64,000 bases of DNA. It comes from Ostrinia nubilalis (Eukaryota; Arthropoda; Insecta; Lepidoptera; Crambidae). Location: assembly GCF_963855985.1 (NCBI RefSeq), contig NC_087096.1, positions 7,440,001-7,504,000 of the forward strand, given 5' to 3'. The number at the start of each line of letters is the position of its first letter. The first letter of the stretch is position 1. The position numbers and the translations under genes were made by a program. This document shows positions 14,101 to 26,210 of the stretch, in pieces. The notes under the pieces are model-generated. The model did not search any database. It was not told where the DNA came from and saw nothing but the letters and a program-made list of their open reading frames with translations.

Positions 14101-15103
14101 CCACGGTATGCATGCCGACTTAATCCCAGGTAATGGGGCGTAATAAAATGTAAGAGCCACGACGTAACGACAGACGTGCGCGCGTGACCTGTTATCTTTT
14201 GCTCTTACGAGACTTAAGAAAACACAAATCCTTGTTTTGGCCGCTTACAAGGATGTATTACGGGCAAGTGGAGAGAATTTATTTCGCTAAACTGTTTTTT
14301 AGCCTGCAGGCGGCGCTCGGCGCCCGTATTCGTCACCATCAGAGCGAACTCACGTCGCTACTTAGAGACAGTCTTTGTGCAAAATAGCGTACTAGACGTC
14401 TTATTTTACATTTGATAAAACTTAAGGCAGCTTAAATAGTAAAACCTACTCCACTTACTGCTAAAGCTATTCTGAAAGGAATTTGTAGGTGCGTATTTGT
14501 ACGTAGATTTAATAAAGCATTTTTATTGTAGCATTGTAGTACGTTTTTCCTTAAGGTACCTAAGTAGTAACTTAAGTAACGTGAGTTACAATCTGTATTT
14601 ATGGAGGTTTCAATGAAATGTGTTGATTTATCAGTTGTTGATGTTGATACTTTCATGTTGGACTTTGATGGACATTTTGTCACTTTGTATAAACAGTGAC
14701 GTCATCTGTTTTTACCGGTCAGTAAACTCTTTGTTGTCATTTTGTAGCGCCATTAACATTTTGACGGGCTCAGCAAGTCCCATATTTTCATTTCATAGAA
14801 TATGGTGGCAACTCAGAAGTGTGTTTAAAATGTAATCTCTACTTTGTATAAGGTTAACTGAAGACACATATTTTATTCGTTGATTAAAATAATAAAACTA
14901 ACAAAGCAGGTATTACCATCTTAGACTGCTAATATCACCTAACATCAGGTGAGATTTTAGAGTTGATTGATGTGAGGCATAAAAAAAATAGTTGGTACGT
15001 ACGATAGCATTAATATCATGGTAAGACTTAGGTCATCTCACGTAGACGTAATAGGTGTGATTTAGAAACAAAAATGACAAATTTAATGTAACTGACTGAA
15101 CAT
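11143..15103. other. Gene-free AT-rich DNA
   Basis: No gene, RNA gene or mobile element is recognisable. Open frames of up to 111 codons (13694-14029, minus strand) have no recognisable domain and no sign of conservation that I can judge. A moderately CpG-richer patch lies at about 13580-13700. Confidence 0.45.
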
Positions 15104-15219
15104 TAAGGCTGGGTTGCACCATTTTTACTTTAACTTTAACAAACGTCAAAAGTCTGTCAAAAAAAACACCGGCTATTGTTAAAGTTACGGTTCAAATAAG
15201 GTGGTGCAACTAAGCCTAA
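15104..15219. mobile_element. GGCTGGGTTGCACCA-type MITE, copy 2
   Basis: This is the cleanest copy. The left end TTAAGGCTGGGTTGCACCA is mirrored by TGGTGCAACTAAGCCTAA at the right end. The body carries the inverted pair ACTTTAACTTTAACAAACG and TTAAAGTTACGGTT, so the whole element folds back on itself. No coding capacity. Confidence 0.85.
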
Positions 15220-16806
15220 ACAGCTTACTGTTAAAAAAGTTTGCCCCAGAGTAAAAGGCCTATTCGAACCCTAACTTCTTTACGGCGGGTTTTGACAAAC
15301 GAACCGTCATCGGTCCACCGCGCAGCCGTCAATATCGGCGCGACGGCCATTACTCACCATCGCTCGGGTGGAACTGCCCAATTTACAGCTACATTTAACT
15401 GATTTGATTGAATCCGCTCAAGTTATCGCCTCAGCCGTCAATGGGCGTGTGGGACGATTTAACATTATATGATTACTTATGCTGAAATGAGAATTTGTTT
15501 AGGTTACCTTTAAGATGGTTACAAAAAGTGCACATTTTTGAGAATCTCACTCCAGAATCACTGTTCACAAACGAGATATTGATACATCTATAACTGTGAA
15601 ATGAGTAATAGTTATCATAATTATCAGTTAGATATCAATACTGACATAAAACTTTCACAATAATTGAAAAAAATCTTTAGAATACCTTTACCAATATAAA
15701 TGTGAAAGTAACTTAGTAGTGGTGCTTTTTCGTGCATATTTAAACCAATTATGATCAAATTGTATTACAAAATTGACTGTTATAGTAAATGCAGAATAGA
15801 ATTGGGAAAGACAGTTCGGAGAACCCATCATTTCCAAATGGAAACTCTATTTGTCTCTATTACAAAATGAAATCTACAGACAAAGCCGCCAGCAAAAGCT
15901 AGTACCTATTTCTCTATAAATTGGTTCGTTAAATTTGAATTACATCAGTAATGTCGAAAAGTAAGTATAAATGTACTTATTGTTGCCGGTTCTGCTGAAA
16001 TCTTCTAACTCAAAAGAAATAATAATGTTACTTGCTCAAAACTTTCTTGTGATTCCTAACTTACGAGCAGCTGTGAAGTTTTTATTGCATAAAAAGTTTT
16101 CACGACAACCGTTTATGAAGCGTCTCCACAAGATATTTATGAAGAATGATTACGTCATGTCGTATCTAAGGGTAATAACAGACACGCTAATATCGGCATC
16201 GGCTAATTTTGCGATTGAATCGATAGTTCATCGCGTTTTTGTGACTCTGCATCGGATTGCGGCATCGCAATCGTACGTTTGTGAGTCGATCAATGCTGTA
16301 ATCGCATTTTTTGTGATCGAAAACTCATCATCTGAAGCTTCCGAAAAGCTAATAGAGTGAAGTGTTTGGTCAGTGCATCTATTTACTTTCCAAAAAAATG
16401 GCTAAGGGCTAGTTTCTTTGGTTCTTGATAGAGTTGTAAGATAGTTATCTAACAAATAGTGGTTGCTATTAATCTAATTTATTGTCCGTGGTGCATAATC
16501 TTTTTCTTAAAGGTTTTAAACCTTTGTTTGTCACCTGTCATCCGCTTTGCAATGGAGGGAAGTCGAACCTTAATTTCGAACTCCTCCTATGTTCTTCTGA
16601 TTAATTTCGTTGCGGGTCCAATGACAGTTTAACTTTCCCCAGGGACAAACTTGACCTTCATTGGTTGGGTTTTTGTGGCGGTCAAGCTGTAGATCCTGGC
16701 TACACAGGAGTTGCAGTGGTGGGAACGAGAGGTGGGAAAATAGTGGTTGCTGCTTATCACTCAAAAGTATGTTTCTCGACTAAACCAGTAAAACTAAAAG
16801 TAACTA
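15220..16806. other. Gene-free DNA with a CpG-rich block and an unassigned 129-codon frame
   Basis: A CpG-richer block at about 15280-15460 could be a conserved non-coding element. An ATG frame of 129 codons at 15971-16360 (plus strand) is the longest open frame in the first 27 kb outside elements. It has no domain I recognise and lies in AT-rich sequence, so I do not call it a gene. Two copies of ATAGTGGTTGCT lie at about 16456 and 16740. Confidence 0.4.
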
Positions 16807-16956
16807 ATGCCCGTATTCACAAACACTACTATGACGTCTCACCATGCGCGTGGACGCACAGGGTGACACACGAACCAATCACAGAGCTCTTACGCTGCGC
16901 GCTGTGCGTTCGATTTGCTGCTTCACTTAAGCAAGCATCGTTTATGAATACAGGCG
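16807..16956. mobile_element. MITE-like repeat, copy 2 (both ends present)
   Basis: The element is 150 bp with imperfect terminal inverted repeats: GCCCGTATTCACAAA at the left and TTTATGAATACAGGCG at the right. It is homologous in reverse orientation to the segment at 2687-2805. No coding capacity; the 127-codon frame running through it is a by-product. Confidence 0.75.
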
Positions 16957-17430
16957 TAAAAGTTATTGTTTATCCGACAATAACTTCACCAGGAACAATA
17001 GGGAAACTGGTCATAAATCAGAATTATAATTTTAGAATTAGAATTTAAGAATCGTATCACAAGTTGCTTAAAGAATCATGAATGTGTGTTATATCCCTAT
17101 CTCAAATTTCAGCTTTTGACAGTGAAAAACTCATTAAATTTCAGAATGAGAGCACTCTCAACCCATTCTGTGTATAATTAAAGATTTTATTATTGCTTCG
17201 CTTCCATGTATTGTGCGACGTGTACTCGTGGGATATCGTCGTGTAATAAAATTGAATTTAAAGCTTCAGCAATTGTTTGACAAAGGCAAACAAAATTATG
17301 TGCTTAATTTTGCTCTTGCTTGAAAATAATAAATGTCCCATTTGTTATGTATTTTCCAACAATAATCTCCTTTTCCCAGAATGTTCTTATTTAAAAACTT
17401 AATCTCACTTCAATTTTCTTTCTCAGCTAA
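16957..17430. other. Gene-free AT-rich DNA
   Basis: I see nothing recognisable in this stretch. Confidence 0.5.
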
Positions 17431-17553
17431 TTAAGGCTGAGTTGCACCACCTAACTTTGACCGTAACTATAACGGTAACCAGCGTTTTTGTCTAGAGTTT
17501 GACAGAATTTTGACGTTTGTTATAGTTAAAGTAAAATGGTGCAACTGAACATA
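17431..17553. mobile_element. GGCTGAGTTGCACCA-type MITE, copy 3
   Basis: The left end TTAAGGCTGAGTTGCACCAC is followed by CTAACTTTGACCGTAACTA. The right side AGTTAAAGTAAAATGGTGCAAC is its inverse, and the last bases are decayed. Same family as copies at 11017, 15104 and 25249. Confidence 0.8.
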
Positions 17554-18559
17554 ATCTACAAAATTAACTAGCAGAAAGAGAACAATTAGTTGTAATAATT
17601 GCTAGTTTAAATATTCATAGTTAGTACATTTACTTTCATAAAGCATTAAACAATAACAATAATACACTTGTTTCAAAAAGATTACTTAAGTACCTAAAAA
17701 TGTAAAGCCGAGAATCGCACAAGTATATAGAGCCTTATATCTGCTCGCATAGAATCAATGCTCGTATCCAAACATCTATCTGCTTAATTTCTAACGTCTG
17801 AACAAGCAAGCGTTATTAAAATTCAAAGATAACAGACTAAAACATCTCATTTGGCACCTATTACAACAGTCAAATATAACGAACTTTATTTTTAGTGTAA
17901 ACAAAGCTCGGGTTAGATTTGTACATTAATAACGCCCCCGAGTGATGTCACCAAGCGTACATAATTTCCGGCTCAACGTGGTTCTGTTTAAATTTAATTT
18001 CTAGTGGCGTGGCGGGTTAAACACGGCGAAATATCCGGGCCGTAAGGATGGACCTAGTGATGTGCACGATGGGTATTGACTCCAGGTATAAGTTCGAAAC
18101 TTGACTCAACTTGGCTAATTGCCTCGTGCGTCAAAGCATAAACAGTGGATTGAGACGGATGAGAATTCAGTCACGAGCTATTGGCACACTAAACTAAGTA
18201 ATATTAGCGTTTGTACTATTTGCAAATGAATTCGATTCGATTTGAGCTTAGTTTTTTATAAATGCCTCACTGTTGTTCCCTTGACAGCGAAGTTTTAATT
18301 TCAACAATTTGGTCAACTTTTTTTAACTTTAGGACTTCAGATAGTTTCCTCGAGCTCTCGGCTGAAAATCTAAGTAACTATCTTGCTTAACGTGGCATAG
18401 TTAAAAAAGACAATGTTGACAATCAACGGGAAAGAACACAGTGCTTTTTAAACGAAAGCTTTTCGTGAGTTTGTTTAGCGAGCTTCACAAATGTATTACG
18501 AGTAGATTGAAATCGCACTAGATGTTTTAGCTGCGATTCGTGCTCCTAATACTATTGTT
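17554..18559. other. Gene-free DNA with a CpG-richer block
   Basis: No gene is recognisable. A CpG-richer block at about 17925-18080 (including AACGCCCCCGAGTGATGTC and ATATCCGGGCCGTAAGG) stands out from the AT-rich surroundings and is a candidate conserved non-coding element. Confidence 0.4.
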
Positions 18560-19360
18560 TGATTTGATTTTAAAATCAATGGGCATATCACTGGATGCAT
18601 ACGATACAGTGCGTAGGCGACGCGACTTTGATGTATCGCGGCCTGTGTTGACCCTACATATTTACGAGCTGGGAGGATCACTGGCTCATCTCCTTCCAGC
18701 CAATGATCCTACCAGCTAAACATTATTCACCAATAACAACAAAAAAGAAGAAAATAATTACAATTTTATTTCATTTCGCACAAACACTTATTTGTGGGGT
18801 GTTAATGTTCATTGTTAATGTTCATTCCATTTTGCTTGAAAATTAACAGTATGTTTTCAGGACTCTGCTATTTTAAATTAAGCACAGATTCACAACCAGT
18901 TGAGTAGCGTAAATCCGAAACTCGTAACTGTATTTTGTTGTTGAAATGCTCTATTTAAATGTCAGCGAAATAGGATACGACTGGACGCACGAAAACGATC
19001 TAGTATGAAAGGTGACAAGAATAAAGTACATGCTAAAGTCATTATTTATATTTTTGTTTCTAAATTATAGACAAATGCTGTTGAACCCCATTTAAATTAA
19101 ACATAAAAAAATTAGTTAGGTACATTCTTGTAACGGTGCTTGAACAGGTTAAGTAGAAAGACGTAAGTAAGCACAGATATACACCCAAGAGACACAACTC
19201 CGGTATGTTGTTTGAGGTTTCGATTTAAAAATCATCGAGTCAGCACATCACTGGATGCACACGATCTAGTATGAGAGGCGACGCGACTTTGATGTATCGC
19301 GGCGCGTCGTGGACCCTGAATATTTACGAGCTGGAAGGATCACTGGCTCACCTCGACGGT
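18560..19360. repeat. Dispersed direct repeats sharing a ~110-bp core
   Basis: The core is present at about 18582-18690 and 19243-19345. Both contain ATCACTGGATGCA, GGCGACGCGACTTTG with ATGTATCGCGG following, ATATTTACGAGCTGG and GGATCACTGGCTCA. A third short match lies at about 18970-19012 (ACTGGACGCACGAAAACG, CTAGTATGAAAGGTGAC). Small indels between copies put them in different reading frames, which argues against a shared protein and for a non-coding repeat or duplicated regulatory block. Confidence 0.7.
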
Positions 19361-20959
19361 CACCCGCCCACATTATTCATGAATAGCAACTTTACAATAC
19401 AACTGACTAAACGTGGAAGAGATTGTAATTTCGCTTACGGATGGGTGCGCAGGTTATTTCGGGGTGCTTAAACTTTAACGGTGTTATATTGACCTTTGAA
19501 AGTTCGGTTTAAATATTGATTCTGAATTCAAATTAAATTGTGCTCCTACTTATGGATTTTTGTCAAATAAAAAGTGTTTCGTAACTCTCAATTTTGGTTA
19601 CCTAATCCAATGTTTTGTAATGTTCGGACGATAGAACATAAATCGTTCACAGTTTGAAGTTATAAATTAGTTATAAAAGATATCGAAACTCCCTGCTCTA
19701 CTAGGTAGACTGAATAGCCTACCAACCGACGCGGCAACGCTCTATTTTTATTTCAGTGTTTTTTTATGTCAAAAGGGTTGATTAAATTAAAAAATATAAG
19801 TAATCAGTGGTTTTTTATTTTTTATCTTAATTACAATCATAATTCATCGACACTGAAATATAATTCAACACTTTCATAGACATCTTATTACTTTGTAGTG
19901 AGTACTTATTAACAAATCCCTTCAAAGGTACCTGACTATAAAGAGAAAGTAATTACGAAATCAAGGATAAAGTTGTCAAAGCGAGTCTTTAATTAAGTAA
20001 GAACTTAAAGAGTTCTTTCAGGTAAATTACAAATGCGCGATACAGCTCATGTAGTATTTAATTAACCAACATTTATTTAGCTGTCGAGCAGATTATCTGA
20101 AGCTTACTTTGCGAAAGTTTTTGCGCAAGTCATAAAGTCTTGTATAGAATTACCTAAATTACCTTTATTATTTCTATTCATGTCAAATAGCCTTGGCCTC
20201 CAGACAAATTGAACACCATTTCGAAATCGCTTCACGAACTGAATTATCTATAAAGAAACTGAAGCGAATAAATGTTAGAATTAAAACTGTCACGAATGCT
20301 ACGTCCTTGTCTAGAAATACTATTTGCAAATATGTTATTTAATAGTTTCAATAGAAATTTAGCTGTACTTCACTTCTAATATTACCTGTGGGCTTTCTAA
20401 TCTTAAAGAATTTACCTATCACATCAAAATGAAAGATGGAGATCCCTCAATATGGGGACCCTCAATTCTGCTGAACTCAAAATCGTATCAAAATTACAAC
20501 ATCAACGGGGTTGAGTTAAAGTTGTGTGTAACCAAAGTTAAGTTAAGGTGGGATCCCAAATAAATGAATAGACAAACTTTACGGTGCAGGATGCAAGTTA
20601 GACGGATAATCTTGGGAGAACATATTGCTGGTAAACAAAAGACGACGTATCGTTAACGATACAGGACGGTACTGATCCGCAGTGCAGTACAACTTTCGGA
20701 TGAAGGATAGTTTCTTGCAGCGATTTTAGCAACTGATATGCAGCCATTAGTGTTACTGAGTTTTAGCTTTTTTTTTAGTGCACAAAATGTTACTTCTTTC
20801 ATGATTCAGCATTCCAAAAATTTCGTAGCTCCCTAACTAACTAGAAAGCAACTTTGATTGATTATAACAGACAATTTACATCCATATGGCTTAGTGAATT
20901 TCGTATTCAAATCGACCAAAGTCCATTTAATTAGGCTCTTATAAATTTCATTTATGAAT
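19361..20959. other. Gene-free AT-rich DNA
   Basis: I see nothing recognisable here. A short G-rich direct repeat (GATCCCTCAATATGGGGACCCTCAATT) near 20443 is the only local irregularity noted. Confidence 0.45.
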
Positions 20960-21100
20960 TGGGAAGAATTTAGTTTGATGTCCACTACTAAACATAGGTC
21001 TACCCCAATGATTTCCAGATTGGTCGTTTGGGAGCGGCCTGCATCCAAAGCTTCCCGCAACCTTTATAAGGTCATCCGTCCATCTTGTGGGTGGATGATC
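20960..21100 (-). mobile_element. Degraded RTE-like retrotransposon 3' end
   Basis: On the minus strand this reads as a decayed match to the 3' coding end at 52180-52310: a PTRWTDDLIKVAG-like run is followed by a frameshift, then the nucleotide motif ending in CCTATGTTTAGTAGTGGACAT. In lepidopteran RTE-like endonuclease-reverse transcriptase elements this is the extreme C-terminus. No target-site duplication is recognisable, so the insertion is old. Confidence 0.7.
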
Positions 21101-22124
21101 TTATTACTAGGGACTATGATAAATGTGCTACGGAGTTACGCTGCTGACATTGAAATAACTTTGTCTTACATAGAAAAGGCCCTAAGTAATAAGTCATACC
21201 TATTAGCCATGCGTAATAATGTATGAAGAAGACGCAAAAAAGCGATTGCGCAGTGCGGCCTAAAATAATGTCGACCCTCTAGAAGAGTTTAGGGATCGAG
21301 TATATTTTATTACTCTATTACTCACCCGGTATTTCCGGGATCAAACCCACATTATAGCTGTTATTCGTGTAACTAGTGAATTTACACAAACTGTTAAGGT
21401 GAGTATAGACTAGAATATTCGCGGCGCTCTATTCGGCGTAATGCTCGCAGCGAGTATGCATTTACCCATAACACTTCGTTGTACCTTCCGTTCACTCTTT
21501 GTTGAAATGTTCATCGCCCGCGCTCGTGCAAACGCATAAACGTCAATACGCTCGTTGATTTCTACAATTACCCCCTTGTTAAGTAATAAAAAGTTACACC
21601 CGGAATAAACACTGGATTAAAATGACATTTCCATACTAAATGAAAATTTAAACTAGAGTTCAACTAGGATGTAACTTTTATTAATAAGGGTATTTATTAA
21701 TTGTAACAGAACGGTGAGCATGCTCGACGTTTGGTTCATGAAAGGGTGATACACTAGAAATGTCATAGAGCGGCTCGTTGTTCTGTTACAAGTAAATGCT
21801 CTAGTCTGTATTCACCTTTATATTACTATTTATATATTATAGATGCTATTTATGTCATGCGCTAGGACAAAGCTATTAACATGTCTAATGATCGCCACCA
21901 CGCCCCATCCTTTGTTTTTCCTAAGTATCTTGACAACTAATGCTTTGCTGTGTTGTTATTTCACAAAATATACGTGATTATTCGAGCACTGTCATATTTT
22001 ATAACGATACTCAAGTTTAGTAGTTTTGGTATGACAGACTTATTAATATTATTCAAGCTTTTACCTGCCGTTTTACACACATACGGGATGTCTCTATTTT
22101 AGTGCATTATAAAGAGCTCATATA
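21101..22124. other. Gene-free AT-rich DNA
   Basis: No gene is recognisable. A box-B-like motif in reverse (GGGATCAAACCCA at about 21339) could be the remnant of a tRNA-derived SINE, but nothing else supports that. Confidence 0.45.
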
Positions 22125-23966
22125 CAGGGTGTCCCGTAATGTAACGTCAAGCCGGAACTGGGTGTTGAGGCAAGTTGTGCTGGTTATCAGAAAAATATAA
22201 AAAAAAATCTATGTGGCATATTTTAAAAATAATAGGCATTTAAAAAAAATCAAAAAATTCTACTCCAGGTGACGGTCCTTTTACTCGTGTTGCCACAAAT
22301 CTTCACTTTTTCCAAATTTTTTTTTTGTTATGTAACCCTGAATAATGCTTCTCTAAATTGTTATCAAAATTACAAAACCAGCTGCTCCAACTTGGATGAA
22401 AAAAATACATTATTCCCAAAAAAAATATCAAAATAAAAATTTTGCCTAGTTTAAACTGACTGTACTGAAAAAAAAATGTACTACGCGAGTGTGGCAAGTG
22501 ACGTCATAATTTGGCGCATTTAGTAAGGATTCCAAAATGGTATAACACTTTGTAAAATCTTGCTGTAATTGTCGACAATTTTTGTTTATTGGAAATAATC
22601 CCGTTTTTAACTTTATCTACCTTGGTTAAAAATATTACTCTAATGTGCCCAAAATTCAAGTTTCGGGCTTAAGTGAGGTGGAGAAGCCATTTTAAAAGGT
22701 ATGAGCGGGACGGAGAGGGCCATCTTACCAAGCAGGGAAGTTATGGATATCCGTAACCGTAACCGAAACTATCGGATATCCGAAATAAAAAAATGTACAT
22801 ACCTAACCGTAACCGAAACTGATTCAAAAGTTACGGATAGTTTCGGATAAAGGCCAAACTGCAAAACTCTATGAAATCTGCAGTATACACGCCGCAGCTG
22901 CAATGCCGCGCTGCCGATTTCATAGTTTTGCAGTTTGCGGTCTGCGGCCCGTCTTGGAATTGTACATTAAATCTTAATATTTGTTACCAACTTGTCTGGC
23001 ATTCGCTGGCACCATCTAATATGCCAGCCTGTTTTACCTTTATCATACATAGGTGTCGTCTTAGTTGGTACATAAAGTAGCTATGTGGGTCACGCTCACG
23101 CAGCATCTTGCTATTTGTATTATACCTACATTTTTGAAATTCTAATAATTCCGTAACCGAAATTATCCGAGACTTTCGGATAATCTGAAATGATTTCATA
23201 TCCGTGACCGTAACCGAAACCGGTATAATATTATTCTAATATCCGTAACCGTATCCATAACCGAAACTTCATATCCTTATTATCCCTGTTACCAAGTACA
23301 AGTGCAGGCAGAGCAGGTAGTAAAGGCGCGCGCGCACGGGTGACTTTTGTCACAGTATGTCAACTACTAATTACTGTCATGGTGACAAAAGTTTCTGTGA
23401 CTGACTGTACGGTAGTCGGTCACAGAAACTTGAATTTTGGGCACATTAGAATAATATTTTTTAACCAAGGTAGATAAAGTTAAAAACGGGACTATTTCCA
23501 AAAAAAACAAAAATTGTCGACAATTACAGCAAAAATTTACCAAGTGTTATACCATTTTGGAATCCTTACTAAATGCGCCAAATTATGACGTCGCTTGCCA
23601 CACTCGCGTAGTACTTTTTTTTTCAGTACAGTCAGTTTAAACTAGGCAAAATTTTTATTTTGAAATTTTTTTTGGGAATAATGTATTTTTTTCATCCAAG
23701 CTGGAGCAGCTGGTTTTGTAATTTTGATAACAATTTAGAGAAGCATTATTCAGGGTTACTTAACAAAAAAAACATTTGGAAAAAGTGAAGATTTGTGGCA
23801 ACACGAGCAAAAGGACCGTCACCTGGAGTAGAATTTTTTGATTTTTTTTAAATGCCTATTATTTTTAAAATATGCCACATAGATTTTTTTTTATATTTTT
23901 CTGATAACCAGCACAACTTGCCTCAACACCCAGTTCCGGCTTGACGTTACATTACGGGACACCCTG
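22125..23966. mobile_element. Long-inverted-repeat element with CAGGGTGTCCCG termini
   Basis: Two arms of about 540 bases (22125-22663 and 23426-23966) are near-perfect reverse complements. They begin CAGGGTGTCCCGTAATG and run through GCTGTAATTGTCGACAATTT to GCCCAAAATTCAAGTTT. Both outer edges are flanked by TATA, consistent with a TA target duplication. The 760-bp middle has no transposase frame. It holds many copies of a CCGTAACCGAAAC motif and a small hairpin (22855-22938), so it looks like a deleted transposon with other repeat DNA nested in it. Confidence 0.8.
22664..23425. repeat. Nested CCGTAACCGAAAC-rich repeat block
   Basis: The motif GTAACCGTAACCGAAAC and shorter variants occur around 22748, 22803, 23152, 23208 and 23240, with reversed forms (GTTACGGATAGTTTCGG) near 22841. 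Two further palindromes lie inside: AAACTGCAAAACTCTATG with its inverse (22856-22938) and GTGACTTTTGTCAC with its partner (23341-23403). This is probably a separate MITE-type insertion or simple-repeat expansion inside the larger element. Confidence 0.6.
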
Positions 23967-25248
23967 TATATGATTTTTATGCACATAAGTAAGTATTGAG
24001 TTATTGTATTTTATATGTATAACAGTAGAACTTTAACTAAAAAGCATAATAAATTATTAGTATGATTCCTGAAATCTAAATATGTTTGCAGAATATGTTC
24101 GACCGCTATGAACATATTATAGGTGGCCCATAAACAACATTACCTATTACAAAGCGCAAGCTATGACTTCAACTATGGACAATACCACTTGGAATATGCA
24201 ATATTATCAGTTGTCTTTTTACTTTATGTATCTTTTTATTTTATACATTTCGCTTTATGTAATTAATAACTGACATCGTTATTAAATAAAAACAAAAACA
24301 CCATTTATAAACGTTCATATTTTAATTTAATTAACGTGCTACGTTCTGATTAACTAAAGTTCCCGAATTTAACTTAAACCTTCAGTGCTATGCAAGTGTA
24401 CAAGTCTCGTACTACCTAGTAAAACACCGAATTAGAGTTGACGCACACCACGTGCAAGACAATATATTTCCATGCGGATTCCGGGGGGCAAGTGGGTCAT
24501 TGGGTCAAAATACCCACCATTATGTTTACGGGACGATGTCCGGGTGTTTTGGAATTTTAATAAAGTAACCTGTGCAAAGGGTTTAATTGCAGATTGTTTT
24601 GGATTGGAATAAATAAATGAAGAGATGATGAAGTCAATTGTGAACCTTTTTAGAGAAGGGTCCATCACATTGGCAGTGATTTAAGAGGCGTTAAAATAAA
24701 ATTTATTCATTAGTTTTAGCGTAAAAGAATAAAAATAATATTTTTTCCTGACATCTCATGATACCATGATACGAGTGGGGCGAGCGATAGGTATCATACC
24801 TCATGAGTTAGGTACTACTAGCAACTGTAATCTTCGAATCGGTAGCCCAAAAACCAAAAAGTTAAGATTCTTTGATGCTTCTCGTGGCTTCTCAATCATA
24901 CAACCAAACAAAACGCTTTGCATAACAATGATTTACGTAGAAAATAAAATTCCAAGTAATTTAATACGAGAAGGTAAGTCAGAGAAACCAGAATAATGCC
25001 GTCCTTGGACATTTTGTTTTCCTTTATTGGTCATATTTATCAATGTGGGCCCGCGGCGTGCGGTCTGTAAATCGTTGCCTGTTTCATCCGAATCTCTTAT
25101 TTTTCTCGCCCGCAATAAATAAACAAAGAATTTACACTGTTTATAGCGTTTACACCGCATTTGCGTTCCTTTGTTTTGGTTATCACGTTTCTGATGGGAA
25201 TTCAGTACCTATTGTGATATACCTACCAAATTTTTTGTCTGTTAGACA
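23967..25248. other. Gene-free AT-rich DNA
   Basis: No gene is recognisable. A GC-richer patch at about 25035-25180 (GTGGGCCCGCGGCGTGCGG) may be a conserved non-coding element. Short frames here show no domain. Confidence 0.45.
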
Positions 25249-25350
25249 TTAAGGCTGAGTTGCACCACCTAACTTTAACGGTAACTATGACGAGTTTGAC
25301 AGATTTTTGACGTTTGTCAAAGCTAAAGTAAGATGGTGCAACCCAGCCAT
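25249..25350. mobile_element. GGCTGAGTTGCACCA-type MITE, copy 4
   Basis: The left end TTAAGGCTGAGTTGCACCAC mirrors the right end GATGGTGCAACCCAGCC. The internal blocks CTTTAACGGTAACTATGAC and TTTGTCAAAGCTAAAG form the inner part of the fold-back. Shorter than copy 2 by about 15 bases. Confidence 0.85.
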
Positions 25351-26025
25351 GTATTGATTTATTAGAAGCTTTCTAAGTGGTTCAATCATTCTTTTAAAAT
25401 ACAAAAATCACTTATTATTTTTACCTTAATACCTTCATGCACTGAGTACGAGTTGGAACTCTGTCTGGCAGTTCGAGTTTATTCAAATTATAGGCCCAAA
25501 CTTCACAGGTGCCGTTGCATAATTTTCGGATTTAATTTAGTAGAGTGAAATGATATGAAATGTACATTATGCATGCACAAAACCCCAATGGCTCCATCGC
25601 GCAGAGAAAAAGTAGGTTTCGCTATAACCACTTGGGAAATCAAATAAATACGGTAAGTAATATTTGATATAACTTAACCCTTCAATTCTGCAACAATTTT
25701 AAATATTGAAAAATGTCCCTGATATGACTACGAGTCACTCCAAAAATACTTAATTGAACTAAGTACTTATTGTTTTTTATAAAGTTTGTAAACTTTTTAT
25801 TGCCATGCGAAGTTGTGTACAATTATCCTTGTCTCTTTTATATGACATTAAATCACAAAATATTAATTATTAAGCATCAAAGCATCAAGGACTGTGTTAT
25901 CCATGATTAGCATATTACTTAGAAGCATAGTTTGTGGCATAGTTCCTCTCGCTCGTGCTCTACCTTTAGATTTATAGCAATCACAGCCTTGGTAAGTCAC
26001 AATTTTATTCTGAACAGATTTTGCC
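25351..26025. other. Gene-free AT-rich DNA
   Basis: I see nothing recognisable in this stretch. Confidence 0.5.
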
Positions 26026-26210
26026 CGCGGCTTCACCCGCGTGAATTTCGTTTGTAACAGATCGTCATAAATTATAGCCTATATGTTATTTTGGGTTATA
26101 AACAATAATACTGTAATGTTTCATCAAAATCCGTTCAGTAGTTTTTGCGTGAAAGAGTAACAAACATCCAGACATCCAAACTTTCGCATTTATAATATTA
26201 GTAGGATAGC
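26026..26210. mobile_element. Short interspersed retroelement tail (GCCCGCGGCTTCACCCGCG family)
   Basis: Starts TTGCCCGCGGCTTCACCCG and runs through ATTATAGCCTATATG, TCAAAATCCGTTCAGTAG and AACATCCAGACATCCAAAC to ATAATATTAGTAGGAT. I know this arrangement as a very abundant lepidopteran dispersed repeat. A diverged copy lies at 36070-36200, and a related tail sits inside both Harbinger copies. Non-coding. Confidence 0.75.

Noticed and set aside
15971..16360. 129-codon plus-strand frame as a gene
   Set aside because: No recognisable family and no flanking gene structure; a frame this long can arise by chance in 64 kb read in six frames.
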